Below are positions 1 through 5,027 of a stretch of 5,027 nucleotides of DNA, one piece after another; the first letter of the stretch is position 1, and each line of letters opens with the position of its first letter. The stretch covers positions 1 to 5,027 of the forward strand of contig JAUNCU010000198.1 of the NCBI GenBank assembly GCA_030526455.1, read 5' to 3'. The position numbers and the translations under genes are program-made. Source of the DNA: Bacteroidales bacterium (GTDB taxonomy: Bacteria; Bacteroidota; Bacteroidia; Bacteroidales; Muribaculaceae). The notes under the pieces were generated by a model. The model was not told the DNA's origin, did not search any database, and worked only from the letters and a program-made list of their open reading frames with translations.

Positions 1-62
1 CTTTATTATTGTGGGGCACCGCCTTTGTGTAGTGTGGTGAGTGTGCAGCGTGTGGCTGCTAC

Positions 63-854
63 TTATTTCTTCTTTGCTTCGCGAGCGGCCTTGCGGGCGG
101 CCTTCTCTTCGGCTTTCTTGTTTTCTTCGAGGAAGTGGGCTATGGCTCCCGACATGGATGGATACTCTGCCGAGGTGGTGATGTCGAGGCGCAGGCCTGA
201 GTTCTTCACTTCTTCCAGTGTCTTCACGCCCATGCAGGCGAGGAGTTTGCCGTTCTTTTCCTGGTCGAAATCGGGGAAACTTTCGAGCAGACTCTTCACG
301 CCCGAAGGAGTAAAGAGGGCGATGATGTCGTAGTCGAATGGCTCGTCTTTTGGGAAGTGATTGCTCACGGTGCGATACATCACGGCCTTGGTGTTTTCGA
401 GGCCATGTGCTTCGAGGTTGAGTTTAGAATCGTGCACGTCGGCCACGGGATAGAGGAAAGTTTCCTTCTTGTGCTTCTCAATGAGCGGGATGAGGCCGTC
501 GGCCATGCCGTTTTCACTGTAGAAAATCTTGCGCTTGCGATACACGATATAGGTTTGGAGATAACGTGCCACCACTTCGCTGATGCAGAAATATTTCATG
601 GTTTCGGGCACTTCGAAACGAAGTTCCTTTGCCAAACGGAAATAATGGTCAATAGCAGTGCGAGCGGTGAAAATCACGGCAGTATAGTCGCCAAGAGCAA
701 TTTTCTGCTGGCGAAATTCTTTGCCTGAGAGACCTTCGACCTTGATGAAGGGTCGAAAATCTACGGTAACGCCGTAATCGTTTTCAAGATTATAGTAGGG
801 TGACTTATCGCTTGCTGGCTTCGGCTGCGAAACCAAAATCTTCTTAATGTTCAC
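63..854 (-). CDS. hemD: Uroporphyrinogen-III synthase family protein (HemD-like)
   Basis: The 263-residue product resembles the HEM4/HemD family protein of Bacteroidetes. HemD cyclises hydroxymethylbilane to uroporphyrinogen III in the cytoplasm. Visible family features are an N-terminal VSQPKP strand (residues 8-13), VIFTARTAIDHYF (60-72), a central YRKRKIFY stretch (105-112), FTPSGVKSLLESF (181-193), and a C-terminal GLRLDITTSAEYPSMSGAI block (220-238), which matches the family pattern of a Gly-x-x-x-Asp strand followed by Pro-Ser-Met. Residues 243-263 form a highly charged Lys/Ala/Glu tail. The start is GTG at 854; an in-frame stop lies two codons upstream, and the resulting N-terminus (MNIKKILVSQ) fits the family. 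No Shine-Dalgarno is visible, as is usual in this phylum. The gene lies 18 bp after the DUF4271 gene and is probably co-transcribed with it. The fold assignment is good; actual heme synthesis activity is inferred, since no other heme gene is nearby. Confidence 0.88.
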   Translation of the reverse strand: MNIKKILVSQPKPASDKSPYYNLENDYGVTVDFRPFIKVEGLSGKEFRQQKIALGDYTAVIFTARTAIDHYFRLAKELRFEVPETMKYFCISEVVARYLQTYIVYRKRKIFYSENGMADGLIPLIEKHKKETFLYPVADVHDSKLNLEAHGLENTKAVMYRTVSNHFPKDEPFDYDIIALFTPSGVKSLLESFPDFDQEKNGKLLACMGVKTLEEVKNSGLRLDITTSAEYPSMSGAIAHFLEENKKAEEKAARKAAREAKKK

Positions 855-872
855 GCTTTATAATTAATGTTT

Positions 873-1739
873 TTATGACTGTAATTTCGTACACATTGCC
901 ACCATGAGTATTGCAAAAAATACTAGGGGCACAATTTCCACGCTGCAAAGGTACAAAATAAAATAGAGACTCTGTGAAAATTTGTTGAAAAAAATTCTTA
1001 ATCCTTTAAAAATAAAAACAATTCGCACCATTATGTAGATGATTGCGGCTATGGTGAGCAGCAATTCGGCGGCCGACGGGTAGAGCAGCAGAAACGCCGT
1101 GACGGGGAAGAGCAGCAGCCCCAGAATCGCCTGCGAGGCCTTGAAGCCGCTCAGCCAAAGGCGACGGCTGGTTTTGTCGCCAAACACGTAGCCGAGCACG
1201 CCGTAGAGCGCGTGCTGGAAGAGGTGCAGCCCCACGCACGAGGCGGTGAGCAAGCCCACGTTGAGAAACACGTTCTCGAGCATGCCGCGCCAGAGCGAGG
1301 GCACGAAGAGCCCCACGGCGTAGAACAGCAGCAGGCCTTGCATCACGCAGGTGTTGAACACGAGCGCCCACTGCATGCGCACGTCGCCCATCGTGTGGCT
1401 GTGGCTGAAGAAATTTTCGCGGCGGCGACGCACCGAGAAGAGGTTGTGGGCGAAGTTTTCGAGATACATGTAGCCGCTCTTGAAGCACACCACGATGCAA
1501 AACATGCTCAGCAGCAGCAGCGACATGGAGCCGGTGTCGTAGAGCGGGCCGCGGCTGTGGGAGAGCGACGCCGATCCCTCGGGCGCTTCCATCACGGGCA
1601 GGTCGGCCATGCGAGCGAGCACAGAGTCGTTGCCCTCGGCGGCGGGGATGCCGCTGGGGAACGCCGGGGTGAACGGCTGCACTGCGGCAGCGCTGTCGCC
1701 GGGGGCGGTGGTGGTGATAGTGTCGTTATTCTTCGCCAT
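873..1739 (-). CDS. DUF4271 domain integral membrane protein
   Basis: This 288-residue protein of unknown function matches the Bacteroidetes DUF4271 family as I recall it. Residues 1-65 are a low-complexity Ala/Pro/Gly/Ser-rich soluble segment with no signal peptide. About six hydrophobic segments follow, near residues 71-86, 126-149, 155-180, 203-219, 225-246 and 257-281. Recognisable conserved patches are the basic FSVRRRRENFF between the first two segments (101-111) and RIFFNKFSQSLYFILYLCSVE in the last third, where YLCxxEI is the best family marker. It should sit in the inner membrane. The start ATG lies inside the end of the upstream LOG gene (14-bp overlap), which suggests translational coupling. 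The HemD-like gene follows 18 bp downstream, a neighbour pair that recurs in Bacteroidetes. No enzymatic motif is visible, and the function is unknown. Confidence 0.85.
   Translation of the reverse strand: MAKNNDTITTTAPGDSAAAVQPFTPAFPSGIPAAEGNDSVLARMADLPVMEAPEGSASLSHSRGPLYDTGSMSLLLLSMFCIVVCFKSGYMYLENFAHNLFSVRRRRENFFSHSHTMGDVRMQWALVFNTCVMQGLLLFYAVGLFVPSLWRGMLENVFLNVGLLTASCVGLHLFQHALYGVLGYVFGDKTSRRLWLSGFKASQAILGLLLFPVTAFLLLYPSAAELLLTIAAIIYIMVRIVFIFKGLRIFFNKFSQSLYFILYLCSVEIVPLVFFAILMVAMCTKLQS
946..953 (-). promoter_or_regulatory. Possible internal promoter (-7 element) upstream of hemD, inside the DUF4271 gene
   Basis: TACCTTTG on the minus strand is an exact match to TAnnTTTG and lies about 90 bp upstream of the hemD GTG. 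The same bases encode Tyr-Leu-Cys of the conserved YLCxxE motif of DUF4271, so protein constraint can explain the match on its own. No TTTG -33 box is seen at the proper distance. Confidence 0.2.
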
Positions 1740-2331
1740 GTGTCACATCGCGCATTTCTTCCACGGGCTGAATGCCTTCGCGGAGTTCACGTTCGAGTTT
1801 GTCGAGGGCGTCTTTAGGTGTGCGTGCCACTTTCCAGAGCCTGGTGTGGGAGCGCTGCATGAAGCCCAGCGTGCCGCAGCGGTCGATCATTTCCACCAGC
1901 GGCTTGTAGAATCCCACCGTGCTGAGCAGGATGATGGGCTTATTGATGATGCCCAACTGTCGCCAGGTGTAAATCTCCATGGCTTCTTCGATGGTGCCGC
2001 ATCCACCGGGGAGCACGATGAAGGCATCGGCCAGTTGCACCATGCGCTCTTTGCGCGTGTGCATGTCGGTGGTGATTTCGAGTTGGGGCAATCGGCTGTA
2101 TTGCCATCCGTTGTCGACCATAAACTGTGGAATCACGCCTGTGACGTGGCCACCGGCGTCGAGCACACCGTCGCTCACGGCGCGCATCAGTCCGGCGCTG
2201 CCCGCACCGTTCACGCAGTCCCATCCGCGCTCAGCCATGAGCGTGCCGAGTTCGTAGGCCGTTTCGGTGAAGGTGTTCTCAAGTCGGTCGCTCGAAGCGC
2301 CAAACACACATATTTTACCCTTTTTTTCCAT
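1726..2331 (-). CDS. LOG family protein (putative cytokinin riboside 5'-monophosphate phosphoribohydrolase, TIGR00730-type)
   Basis: A 201-residue cytoplasmic Rossmann-fold protein. LOG family enzymes cleave the N-glycosidic bond of nucleoside 5'-monophosphates, releasing a base and ribose 5-phosphate. The defining motifs are present: an N-terminal ICVFGASSD strand (residues 7-15), GAGSAGLM (42-49, variant of the usual Gly-Gly-Gly form), MHTRKERM (90-97) with the catalytic Arg at 93, and PGGCGTIEE (108-116) with the catalytic Glu at 116. The open frame extends upstream to 2421, but ATG at 2331 is chosen because the family N-terminus begins at MEKKGKICVFG and the extra 30 residues are basic and unlike the family. 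A -7-like element lies 9 bp upstream of this start. It is the first gene of the leftward operon and overlaps the DUF4271 gene by 14 bp. Substrate is unknown; bacterial members usually act on AMP-type nucleotides or related bases. Confidence 0.9.
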   Translation of the reverse strand: MEKKGKICVFGASSDRLENTFTETAYELGTLMAERGWDCVNGAGSAGLMRAVSDGVLDAGGHVTGVIPQFMVDNGWQYSRLPQLEITTDMHTRKERMVQLADAFIVLPGGCGTIEEAMEIYTWRQLGIINKPIILLSTVGFYKPLVEMIDRCGTLGFMQRSHTRLWKVARTPKDALDKLERELREGIQPVEEMRDVTHGEE

Positions 2332-2340
2332 ATTCAACTG

Positions 2341-2348
2341 CAAAGATA
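2341..2348 (-). promoter_or_regulatory. Candidate -7 element for the LOG-DUF4271-hemD operon
   Basis: On the minus strand the sequence TATCTTTG, followed by CA, matches the Bacteroidetes -7 consensus TAnnTTTG. It ends 9 bp before the LOG start codon, so transcription from it would give a very short or nearly absent leader. No clear TTTG -33 element is found 19-21 bp upstream, which lowers confidence. Confidence 0.5.
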
Positions 2349-2456
2349 CAACAAAGATGCGAAAGCGAGAGCCATATCGCGCAAGAAAGCGCCATTTTGC
2401 GCTCCGCCTGGGGCGCCGCAAAACGGTTTATAAATCAGTTTTATACCGCGGTTTTC

Positions 2457-2487
2457 TTTGTGGATAGAAAATAATGAACTATATTTG
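2457..2487 (+). promoter_or_regulatory. Bacteroidetes-type sigma-ABfr promoter for the outer-membrane protein gene
   Basis: TTTG at 2457-2460 is separated by exactly 19 bp from TATATTTG at 2480-2487. This fits the primary sigma factor consensus TTTG-N19-21-TAnnTTTG at both boxes. The predicted transcription start is a few bases after 2487, giving a leader of about 45 nt. The leader is strongly A/T-rich and has no Shine-Dalgarno, as expected for well-translated genes in this phylum. Confidence 0.8.
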
Positions 2488-2538
2488 CCCACGGAAAACC
2501 ATTATATTTATATACATATTTTAAAAACAATACTAATT

Positions 2539-3099
2539 ATGAAAAAGATCTTATCATTATTTGTAGCAGCCGTGATGTCGATGGGCACCATGGCATCGGC
2601 ACAAGACATCGCGCTTGAAGGCGTAGCGGGTATGAACATCGCTAATGTAGACGTCAGCGGCGCCAATTCACGCATTGCATTCCACCTGGGTGCGCGCGCC
2701 ACCTATGCGTTCCAGAGCCAGAGCCAAGGCCTCTACGCTAATGCGGCAGCCCTCTTCTCGCTCAAGGGCACAAAGGTGGGCGATGTGACGTACAACCCCT
2801 TCTATCTGGAAATTCCCGTGCACATGGGTTACAAGTATCCTATCGTGAACAATGTGGCCGTCTTTGGCGAAGTGGGTCCTTACTTCGCGCTGGGTCTCTT
2901 TGGCAAGGCCAATGGTGTAAACATCTTCGGCGACAACGGCTTCAAGCGCTTCGACGTGGGCTTAGGCATTCACGGCGGCTTTGAATTCAGCCAAAAAGTG
3001 CGCGTATCGATAGGCTACGACTTCGGCTTGCTCGACGTGGCAAAAACCGGCTCAGCCAAAAACCGCAATCTCATGATCTCCCTGGGCTACAAATTCTAA
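2539..3099 (+). CDS. Outer-membrane beta-barrel (porin family) protein
   Basis: A 186-residue secreted protein. It begins with Met-Lys-Lys, a hydrophobic core (residues 4-18) and Ala-Ser-Ala at 19-21, giving a signal peptidase I cleavage before Gln22. The mature part shows alternating amphipathic strands rich in Gly and aromatic residues. It includes NPFYLEIPVHMGYKYPI (86-102), typical of the small Bacteroidetes outer-membrane beta-barrel domain (PF13568/PF13505-like), plus AVFGEVGPYFALGL and VRVSIGYDFGLLDV. It ends in SLGYKF, with the C-terminal Phe expected for BAM-dependent insertion. Size fits an eight-stranded barrel. The open frame reaches back to 2458, but that would place the promoter -7 box inside the gene and bury the signal peptide, so ATG at 2539 is chosen. 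It is monocistronic, with its own promoter and terminator. The ligand or role is unknown; such proteins may be structural, adhesive or small channels. Confidence 0.9.
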   Translation: MKKILSLFVAAVMSMGTMASAQDIALEGVAGMNIANVDVSGANSRIAFHLGARATYAFQSQSQGLYANAAALFSLKGTKVGDVTYNPFYLEIPVHMGYKYPIVNNVAVFGEVGPYFALGLFGKANGVNIFGDNGFKRFDVGLGIHGGFEFSQKVRVSIGYDFGLLDVAKTGSAKNRNLMISLGYKF

Positions 3100-3127
3100 C
3101 TAGCCCCCATTCACATAGGATAAACAA

Positions 3128-3176
3128 CAGCGGCAGCCCCTTTCTGCATGGAGAGGCTGCCGCTGCTATTTTTTTT
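3128..3176 (+). terminator. Intrinsic terminator of the outer-membrane protein gene
   Basis: An 11-bp perfect GC-rich stem, CAGCGGCAGCC (3128-3138) with GGCTGCCGCTG (3155-3165), encloses a 16-nt loop. It is followed, after three bases, by a run of eight T (3169-3176). It begins 28 bp after the stop codon. There is no T-run on the opposite strand, so it is unlikely to terminate proA transcription. Confidence 0.93.
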
Positions 3177-3214
3177 GTACAACTCTGATTTCTAAGCGAA
3201 TATCCAACAATATA

Positions 3215-3244
3215 CCATCAAAGGGACGGTTCTTTTGATGGCAT
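3215..3244 (+). repeat. REP-like palindromic repeat, copy 1
   Basis: A 30-bp sequence that recurs as an exact inverted copy at 3383-3412. It is itself a hairpin: CCATCAAA (3215-3222) pairs with TTTGATGG (3234-3241) around an 11-nt loop containing GGGACGGTTC. Repeats with a GGGACGGTTCTTTT core are, to my recollection, scattered through many Bacteroidetes and Firmicutes genomes and resemble targets of REP-associated tyrosine transposases. No transposase is in the window. Confidence 0.8.
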
Positions 3245-3287
3245 AAATACTAGCCATGCAATCAAAATGATAGCCTTCGCCTAGCGA

Positions 3288-3307
3288 GGACGCGATGTAT
3301 CGCGTCC
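3288..3307. repeat. 20-bp near-perfect palindrome between the two REP-like repeats
   Basis: GGACGCGATGTATCGCGTCC has 9-bp complementary arms (3288-3296 and 3299-3307) around a central GT. On the minus strand it begins GTAGGGACGCGAT. I recall similar palindromes as dispersed repeats in several bacterial groups. It lacks a T-run, so a terminator role is not supported. Confidence 0.7.
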
Positions 3308-3382
3308 CTACCATATATTGCATTTTCCCACCCGCCTCGGCTGTTTTATATATTGCTGATATTGAGGATGATGTGTTTGTGA

Positions 3383-3415
3383 ATGCCATCAAAAGAACCG
3401 TCCCTTTGATGGCAT
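3383..3415 (-). repeat. REP-like palindromic repeat, copy 2 (inverted)
   Basis: Bases 3383-3412 are the exact reverse complement of copy 1 at 3215-3244. Here the hairpin extends to 11 bp: ATGCCATCAAA (3383-3393) with TTTGATGGCAT (3405-3415), loop 3394-3404. The last T of the stem begins a run of five T on the plus strand. It lies 23 bp past the proA stop codon, but in the proA direction the hairpin is not followed by a T-run, so any role in ending proA transcription would be as a simple RNA stem. Confidence 0.8.
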
Positions 3416-3438
3416 TTTTGGGTGGGCGAGGGGGTGAA

Positions 3439-4674
3439 TTATTTGCGGATGGGGGCGTTGCCGGTGATGAGGTATTTGTAGGTGGTGATTTCGGGCAAGC
3501 CCATGGGGCCGCGGGCGTGGAGTTTCTGGGTGCTGATGCCTATCTCGGCGCCGAAGCCGAATTGGCCGCCGTCGGTGAAGGAGGTGGGCACGTTGGCGTA
3601 GACGCACGAGGCATCCACCTGCTTGCAGAAGCGGTCGCATGCCTGCTGGTCTTCGGCCACGATACACTCGCTGTGGCCCGAGCCGTGCAGTGCGATGTGC
3701 TCGATGGCTTCGGCTTCGCCCGCCACGGTGCGCACGGCCATCTTGTAGTCGCGCCACTCGGTGTCCCAAGCCTCGGCAGTGGCGTGCACCAGATAGGGGT
3801 ATTTGCCTTCGAGGGCGGCATAGGCGGCTTCGTCGGCCGCGATTTCCACCTTCTTCTCGGCCAGCGGCATCACCAGGGTGGCGAGGTCGGGCAGGCGCTC
3901 GGCGTCGATGAGGAGGCAGTCGAGGGCGTTGCACACGCTCACGCGGCGCGTTTTGGCATTCATCACTATGCGCTGGCCCTTCGCCATGTGGCCGCTGGCG
4001 TGGAAATAGGTGTGGCACAGGCCCGCGCCGGTTTCGATAACGGGCACACGCGAATTGTCGCGCACGTAGTCGATAAGGCCGCGTCCGCCACGTGGGATAA
4101 TCAGGTCCACGTAGCCCACGGCGTCGAGCAGCGCGGCGGTGTATTCGCGCTCCACGGGCAGCATGGTGGCTACCGCCTCGTTGATGCCCTCTTCGCGCAG
4201 CACGCTGTGGATGAGCGCCGTGATGGCGGCATTGCTGTGGGCGGCATCGTGTCCGCCCTTCATCACCACGGCGCTACCGCTCTTGAAGCAGAGCGAAAAC
4301 ACGTCGAAGGTGACATTGGGGCGCGCCTCGTAGATGATGCCAATCACCCCGAACGGCACGCTCACCTTGCTGATGGTCATGCCATTAGGCTGAGTCCACT
4401 GGTCGAGCGTCTTGCCCAGGGGCGAGGGGAGGGCAGCCACGCTGCGTATGGCGTCGGCAATTTCGCGTATGCGCTCAGGGGTGAGGCGCAGACGGTCGTA
4501 CATGGGGTTGCTTTCCTCCATGCGGGCGAGGTCGAGCGCGTTGGCGGCAAGAATGTCGGCTTCAGCCGCTTCGGTGGCATCGGCCAGGCGCAGCAGCGTG
4601 TGGTTGATTTTATCGTCGGAGAGCAGGTTCAATTCTCGAGAAGCCTGCTTGGCTTGGATGAAGAGGGTGTTCAT
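3439..4674 (-). CDS. proA: Gamma-glutamyl phosphate reductase (glutamate-5-semialdehyde dehydrogenase)
   Basis: ProA reduces gamma-glutamyl 5-phosphate with NADPH to glutamate 5-semialdehyde, the second step of proline synthesis, in the cytoplasm. The 411-residue length is normal for the family (about 415). Family signatures run in order: MYDRLRLTPERI (58-69), VPFGVIGIIYEARPNVTFD (106-124), KSGSAVVMKGG (131-141), LIIPRGGRGLI (191-201), RRVSVCNALDCLLI (243-256) with the catalytic Cys at 248, HGSGHSECIV (330-339), and GGQFGFGAEIGISTQKLHAR (369-388) followed by GPMGL. All key segments are present, so the enzyme should be functional. The start is ATG at 4674, preceded by an A8 run on the coding strand and no Shine-Dalgarno. 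No proB or proC is adjacent: the gene stands alone, convergent with the outer-membrane protein gene. No confident TTTG/TAnnTTTG promoter was found upstream. Confidence 0.97.
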   Translation of the reverse strand: MNTLFIQAKQASRELNLLSDDKINHTLLRLADATEAAEADILAANALDLARMEESNPMYDRLRLTPERIREIADAIRSVAALPSPLGKTLDQWTQPNGMTISKVSVPFGVIGIIYEARPNVTFDVFSLCFKSGSAVVMKGGHDAAHSNAAITALIHSVLREEGINEAVATMLPVEREYTAALLDAVGYVDLIIPRGGRGLIDYVRDNSRVPVIETGAGLCHTYFHASGHMAKGQRIVMNAKTRRVSVCNALDCLLIDAERLPDLATLVMPLAEKKVEIAADEAAYAALEGKYPYLVHATAEAWDTEWRDYKMAVRTVAGEAEAIEHIALHGSGHSECIVAEDQQACDRFCKQVDASCVYANVPTSFTDGGQFGFGAEIGISTQKLHARGPMGLPEITTYKYLITGNAPIRK

Positions 4675-4683
4675 TTTTTTTTA

Positions 4684-4709
4684 AGACTAAAAGACTAAGA
4701 GACTAAGAG
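4684..4709. repeat. 8-bp tandem repeat (AGACTAAG) just upstream of proA
   Basis: Three consecutive units begin at 4684, 4692 and 4700: AGACTAAA, AGACTAAG, AGACTAAG. A degenerate start of a fourth follows (AGCC at 4708). The array ends 9 bp from the proA start codon, so on the proA transcript it would be read as CTTAGTCT repeats in the 5' leader. Copy number could vary by slippage. Confidence 0.75.
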
Positions 4710-4786
4710 CCTATCGGCCGGCTTCGTGCACAGATTTTGCAGTTATCTTAGACAATTCACAAAGAAATTCAACGAGATTTTTTTAG

Positions 4787-4828
4787 CCACAAATTAGCAC
4801 GAATTATCCACGAATTATTTTTTTGTGG
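4787..4828. repeat. CACGAATTA-type short-period repeat with flanking inverted arms
   Basis: Units begin at 4788 (CACAAATTAG), 4798 (CACGAATTATC) and 4809 (CACGAATTATT), so the spacing is 10-11 bp, one helical turn. The patch is bounded by CCACAAA (4787-4793) and TTTGTGG (4822-4828), which can pair as a 7-bp stem. I recall similar CACGAATT patches in intergenic regions of other Bacteroidetes genomes. Confidence 0.6.
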
Positions 4829-4873
4829 GTGGTTGTTGTGGTTCCAGAGGCGTGCTGATACATAATAAATAAA

Positions 4874-4909
4874 AATTGGTTGAATTGGTTATAATTGGTA
4901 AAATTTGTG
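4874..4909. repeat. AATTGGTT short-period repeat
   Basis: AATTGGTT occurs at 4874 and 4883, AATTGGTA at 4893, and a degenerate AATTTGTG at 4902. The 9-10-bp spacing parallels that of the CACGAATTA patch about 45 bp away, which suggests a related kind of helically phased simple repeat. Confidence 0.6.
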
Positions 4910-4984
4910 TTATAATCCCCCACCAGCCTGTCCGAATACTCCAAAATAGGGCTAGTCCATAGCCAAAAACGCGAGGCGAACGCC

Positions 4985-5027
4985 CACCGAACACTAGGCG
5001 ACCACCCACACCGAACACTAGGCGTCC
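4985..5027. repeat. 24-bp-period direct repeat, truncated by the window edge
   Basis: The 16-bp sequence CACCGAACACTAGGCG occurs at 4985-5000 and exactly again at 5009-5024, giving a 24-bp period; the 8-bp linker is ACCACCCA. A diverged earlier copy is visible at about 4963-4984 (CCAAAAACGCGAGGCGAACG). The array probably continues to the right. It looks like a minisatellite rather than CRISPR, because the period is too short for repeat plus spacer. Confidence 0.7.

Larger units (their letters stand above)
3215..3415. repeat. REPIN-like composite: inverted pair of REP repeats with 138-bp spacer
   Basis: Two identical palindromic units in opposite orientation bracket a 138-bp spacer (3245-3382) in the gap between the convergent outer-membrane protein and proA genes. 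The spacer holds the 20-bp palindrome and a smaller inverted pair, ATGCAAT (3256-3262) and ATTGCAT (3317-3323). Frames across the spacer are short and show no protein-like composition. The arrangement fits a non-autonomous element or a BIME/REPIN-like doublet. No target-site duplication could be identified by eye, so mobility is inferred. Confidence 0.55.
4675..5027. other. Repeat-rich intergenic region upstream of proA, no supported gene
   Basis: This stretch of 353 bp contains no convincing coding region. The only longer frame (minus strand, 4815-5018) is built largely from translated repeats and matches no family I recognise. The region holds, in order from proA: an 8-bp tandem repeat, a cluster of 10-11-bp CACGAATTA-type units, an AATTGGTT cluster, a small hairpin GGCTA/TAGCC (4950-4964), and a 24-bp-period repeat that runs off the window. 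The proA promoter must lie here but could not be assigned. Confidence 0.7.

Noticed and set aside
1..62. Start of a further operon gene (for example rnpA) at the left edge
   Set aside because: A GTG at 17-19 on the minus strand opens only a few codons before the edge, and none of the three minus-strand frames shows a recognisable RnpA start. The 5-bp hairpin at 45-59 lacks a T-run, so it is not called a terminator.
2332..2421. N-terminal extension of the LOG protein to an upstream ATG at 2421
   Set aside because: The extra 30 residues are basic and unlike the family, and the -7 promoter element would fall inside the gene.
1609..2433. 274-codon plus-strand frame across the LOG and DUF4271 genes
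   Set aside because: It is antisense to two recognised genes, rich in His/Ala/Gly, and has no recognisable domain.
3192..3392. 66-codon minus-strand frame between the outer-membrane gene and proA
   Set aside because: Both ends encode the same AIKRTVPLM string because they are copies of the inverted repeat. There is no start context or family match.
3383..3419. Intrinsic terminator at REP copy 2
   Set aside because: The hairpin is followed by only five T, on the plus strand, where the outer-membrane gene has already been terminated at 3176. In the proA direction there is no T-run.
3295..4698. 467-codon open frame on the plus strand across proA
   Set aside because: It is fully antisense to a convincing proA. 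Its composition is Gly/Ala/Val/His-rich with no family resemblance, as expected for the shadow of a high-G+C gene, and its first part is translated from the repeats.
4815..5018. 67-codon minus-strand frame at the right edge
   Set aside because: It is mostly translated 24-bp repeat and A/T-rich simple sequence, with no recognisable protein. Only extension of the sequence could revive it.
4985..5027. CRISPR array
   Set aside because: The repeat core is 16 bp with 8-bp linkers, far too short a period for CRISPR repeat plus spacer, and there are no cas genes.

Overview
The window looks like chromosomal DNA from a member of the Bacteroidales, probably Prevotella-like or a close relative. Four things support this. 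The genes recognised are typical of the phylum: a DUF4271 membrane protein directly followed by a HemD-like protein, a small outer-membrane beta-barrel protein, a LOG family protein and ProA. The starts lack Shine-Dalgarno sequences and have A/T-rich leaders. The outer-membrane gene has a promoter matching the Bacteroidetes consensus TTTG-N19-TAnnTTTG. The intergenic repeats are also of a kind seen in this group. The genus cannot be fixed from the sequence alone.

Layout, left to right. Positions 63-2331 hold a compact leftward cluster, read in the order LOG family protein (1726-2331), DUF4271 membrane protein (873-1739), HemD-like protein (63-854). The first two genes overlap by 14 bp and the last two are 18 bp apart, so they are very likely one operon. 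A divergent intergenic region (2332-2538) carries a -7-like element for the leftward operon and a strong promoter for a rightward gene. That gene (2539-3099) encodes a secreted 186-residue outer-membrane beta-barrel protein and ends in a clear intrinsic terminator (3128-3176). Next comes a 339-bp convergent gap with an inverted pair of a 30-bp palindromic repeat (3215-3244 and 3383-3412) and a separate 20-bp palindrome between them. A leftward, complete proA (3439-4674) follows. The last 353 bp hold no supported gene but contain four different short-period repeat patches, one of which runs off the right edge.

How the genes fit together. ProA is an enzyme of proline synthesis, but no proB or proC is adjacent. 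The LOG / DUF4271 / HemD-like cluster has no other tetrapyrrole gene in view, so a heme role for the HemD-like protein rests on family membership only. I found no sign of a defence system, phage, CRISPR array or complete transposon. The least explained material is non-coding: the REPIN-like inverted repeat pair and the repeat patches upstream of proA.
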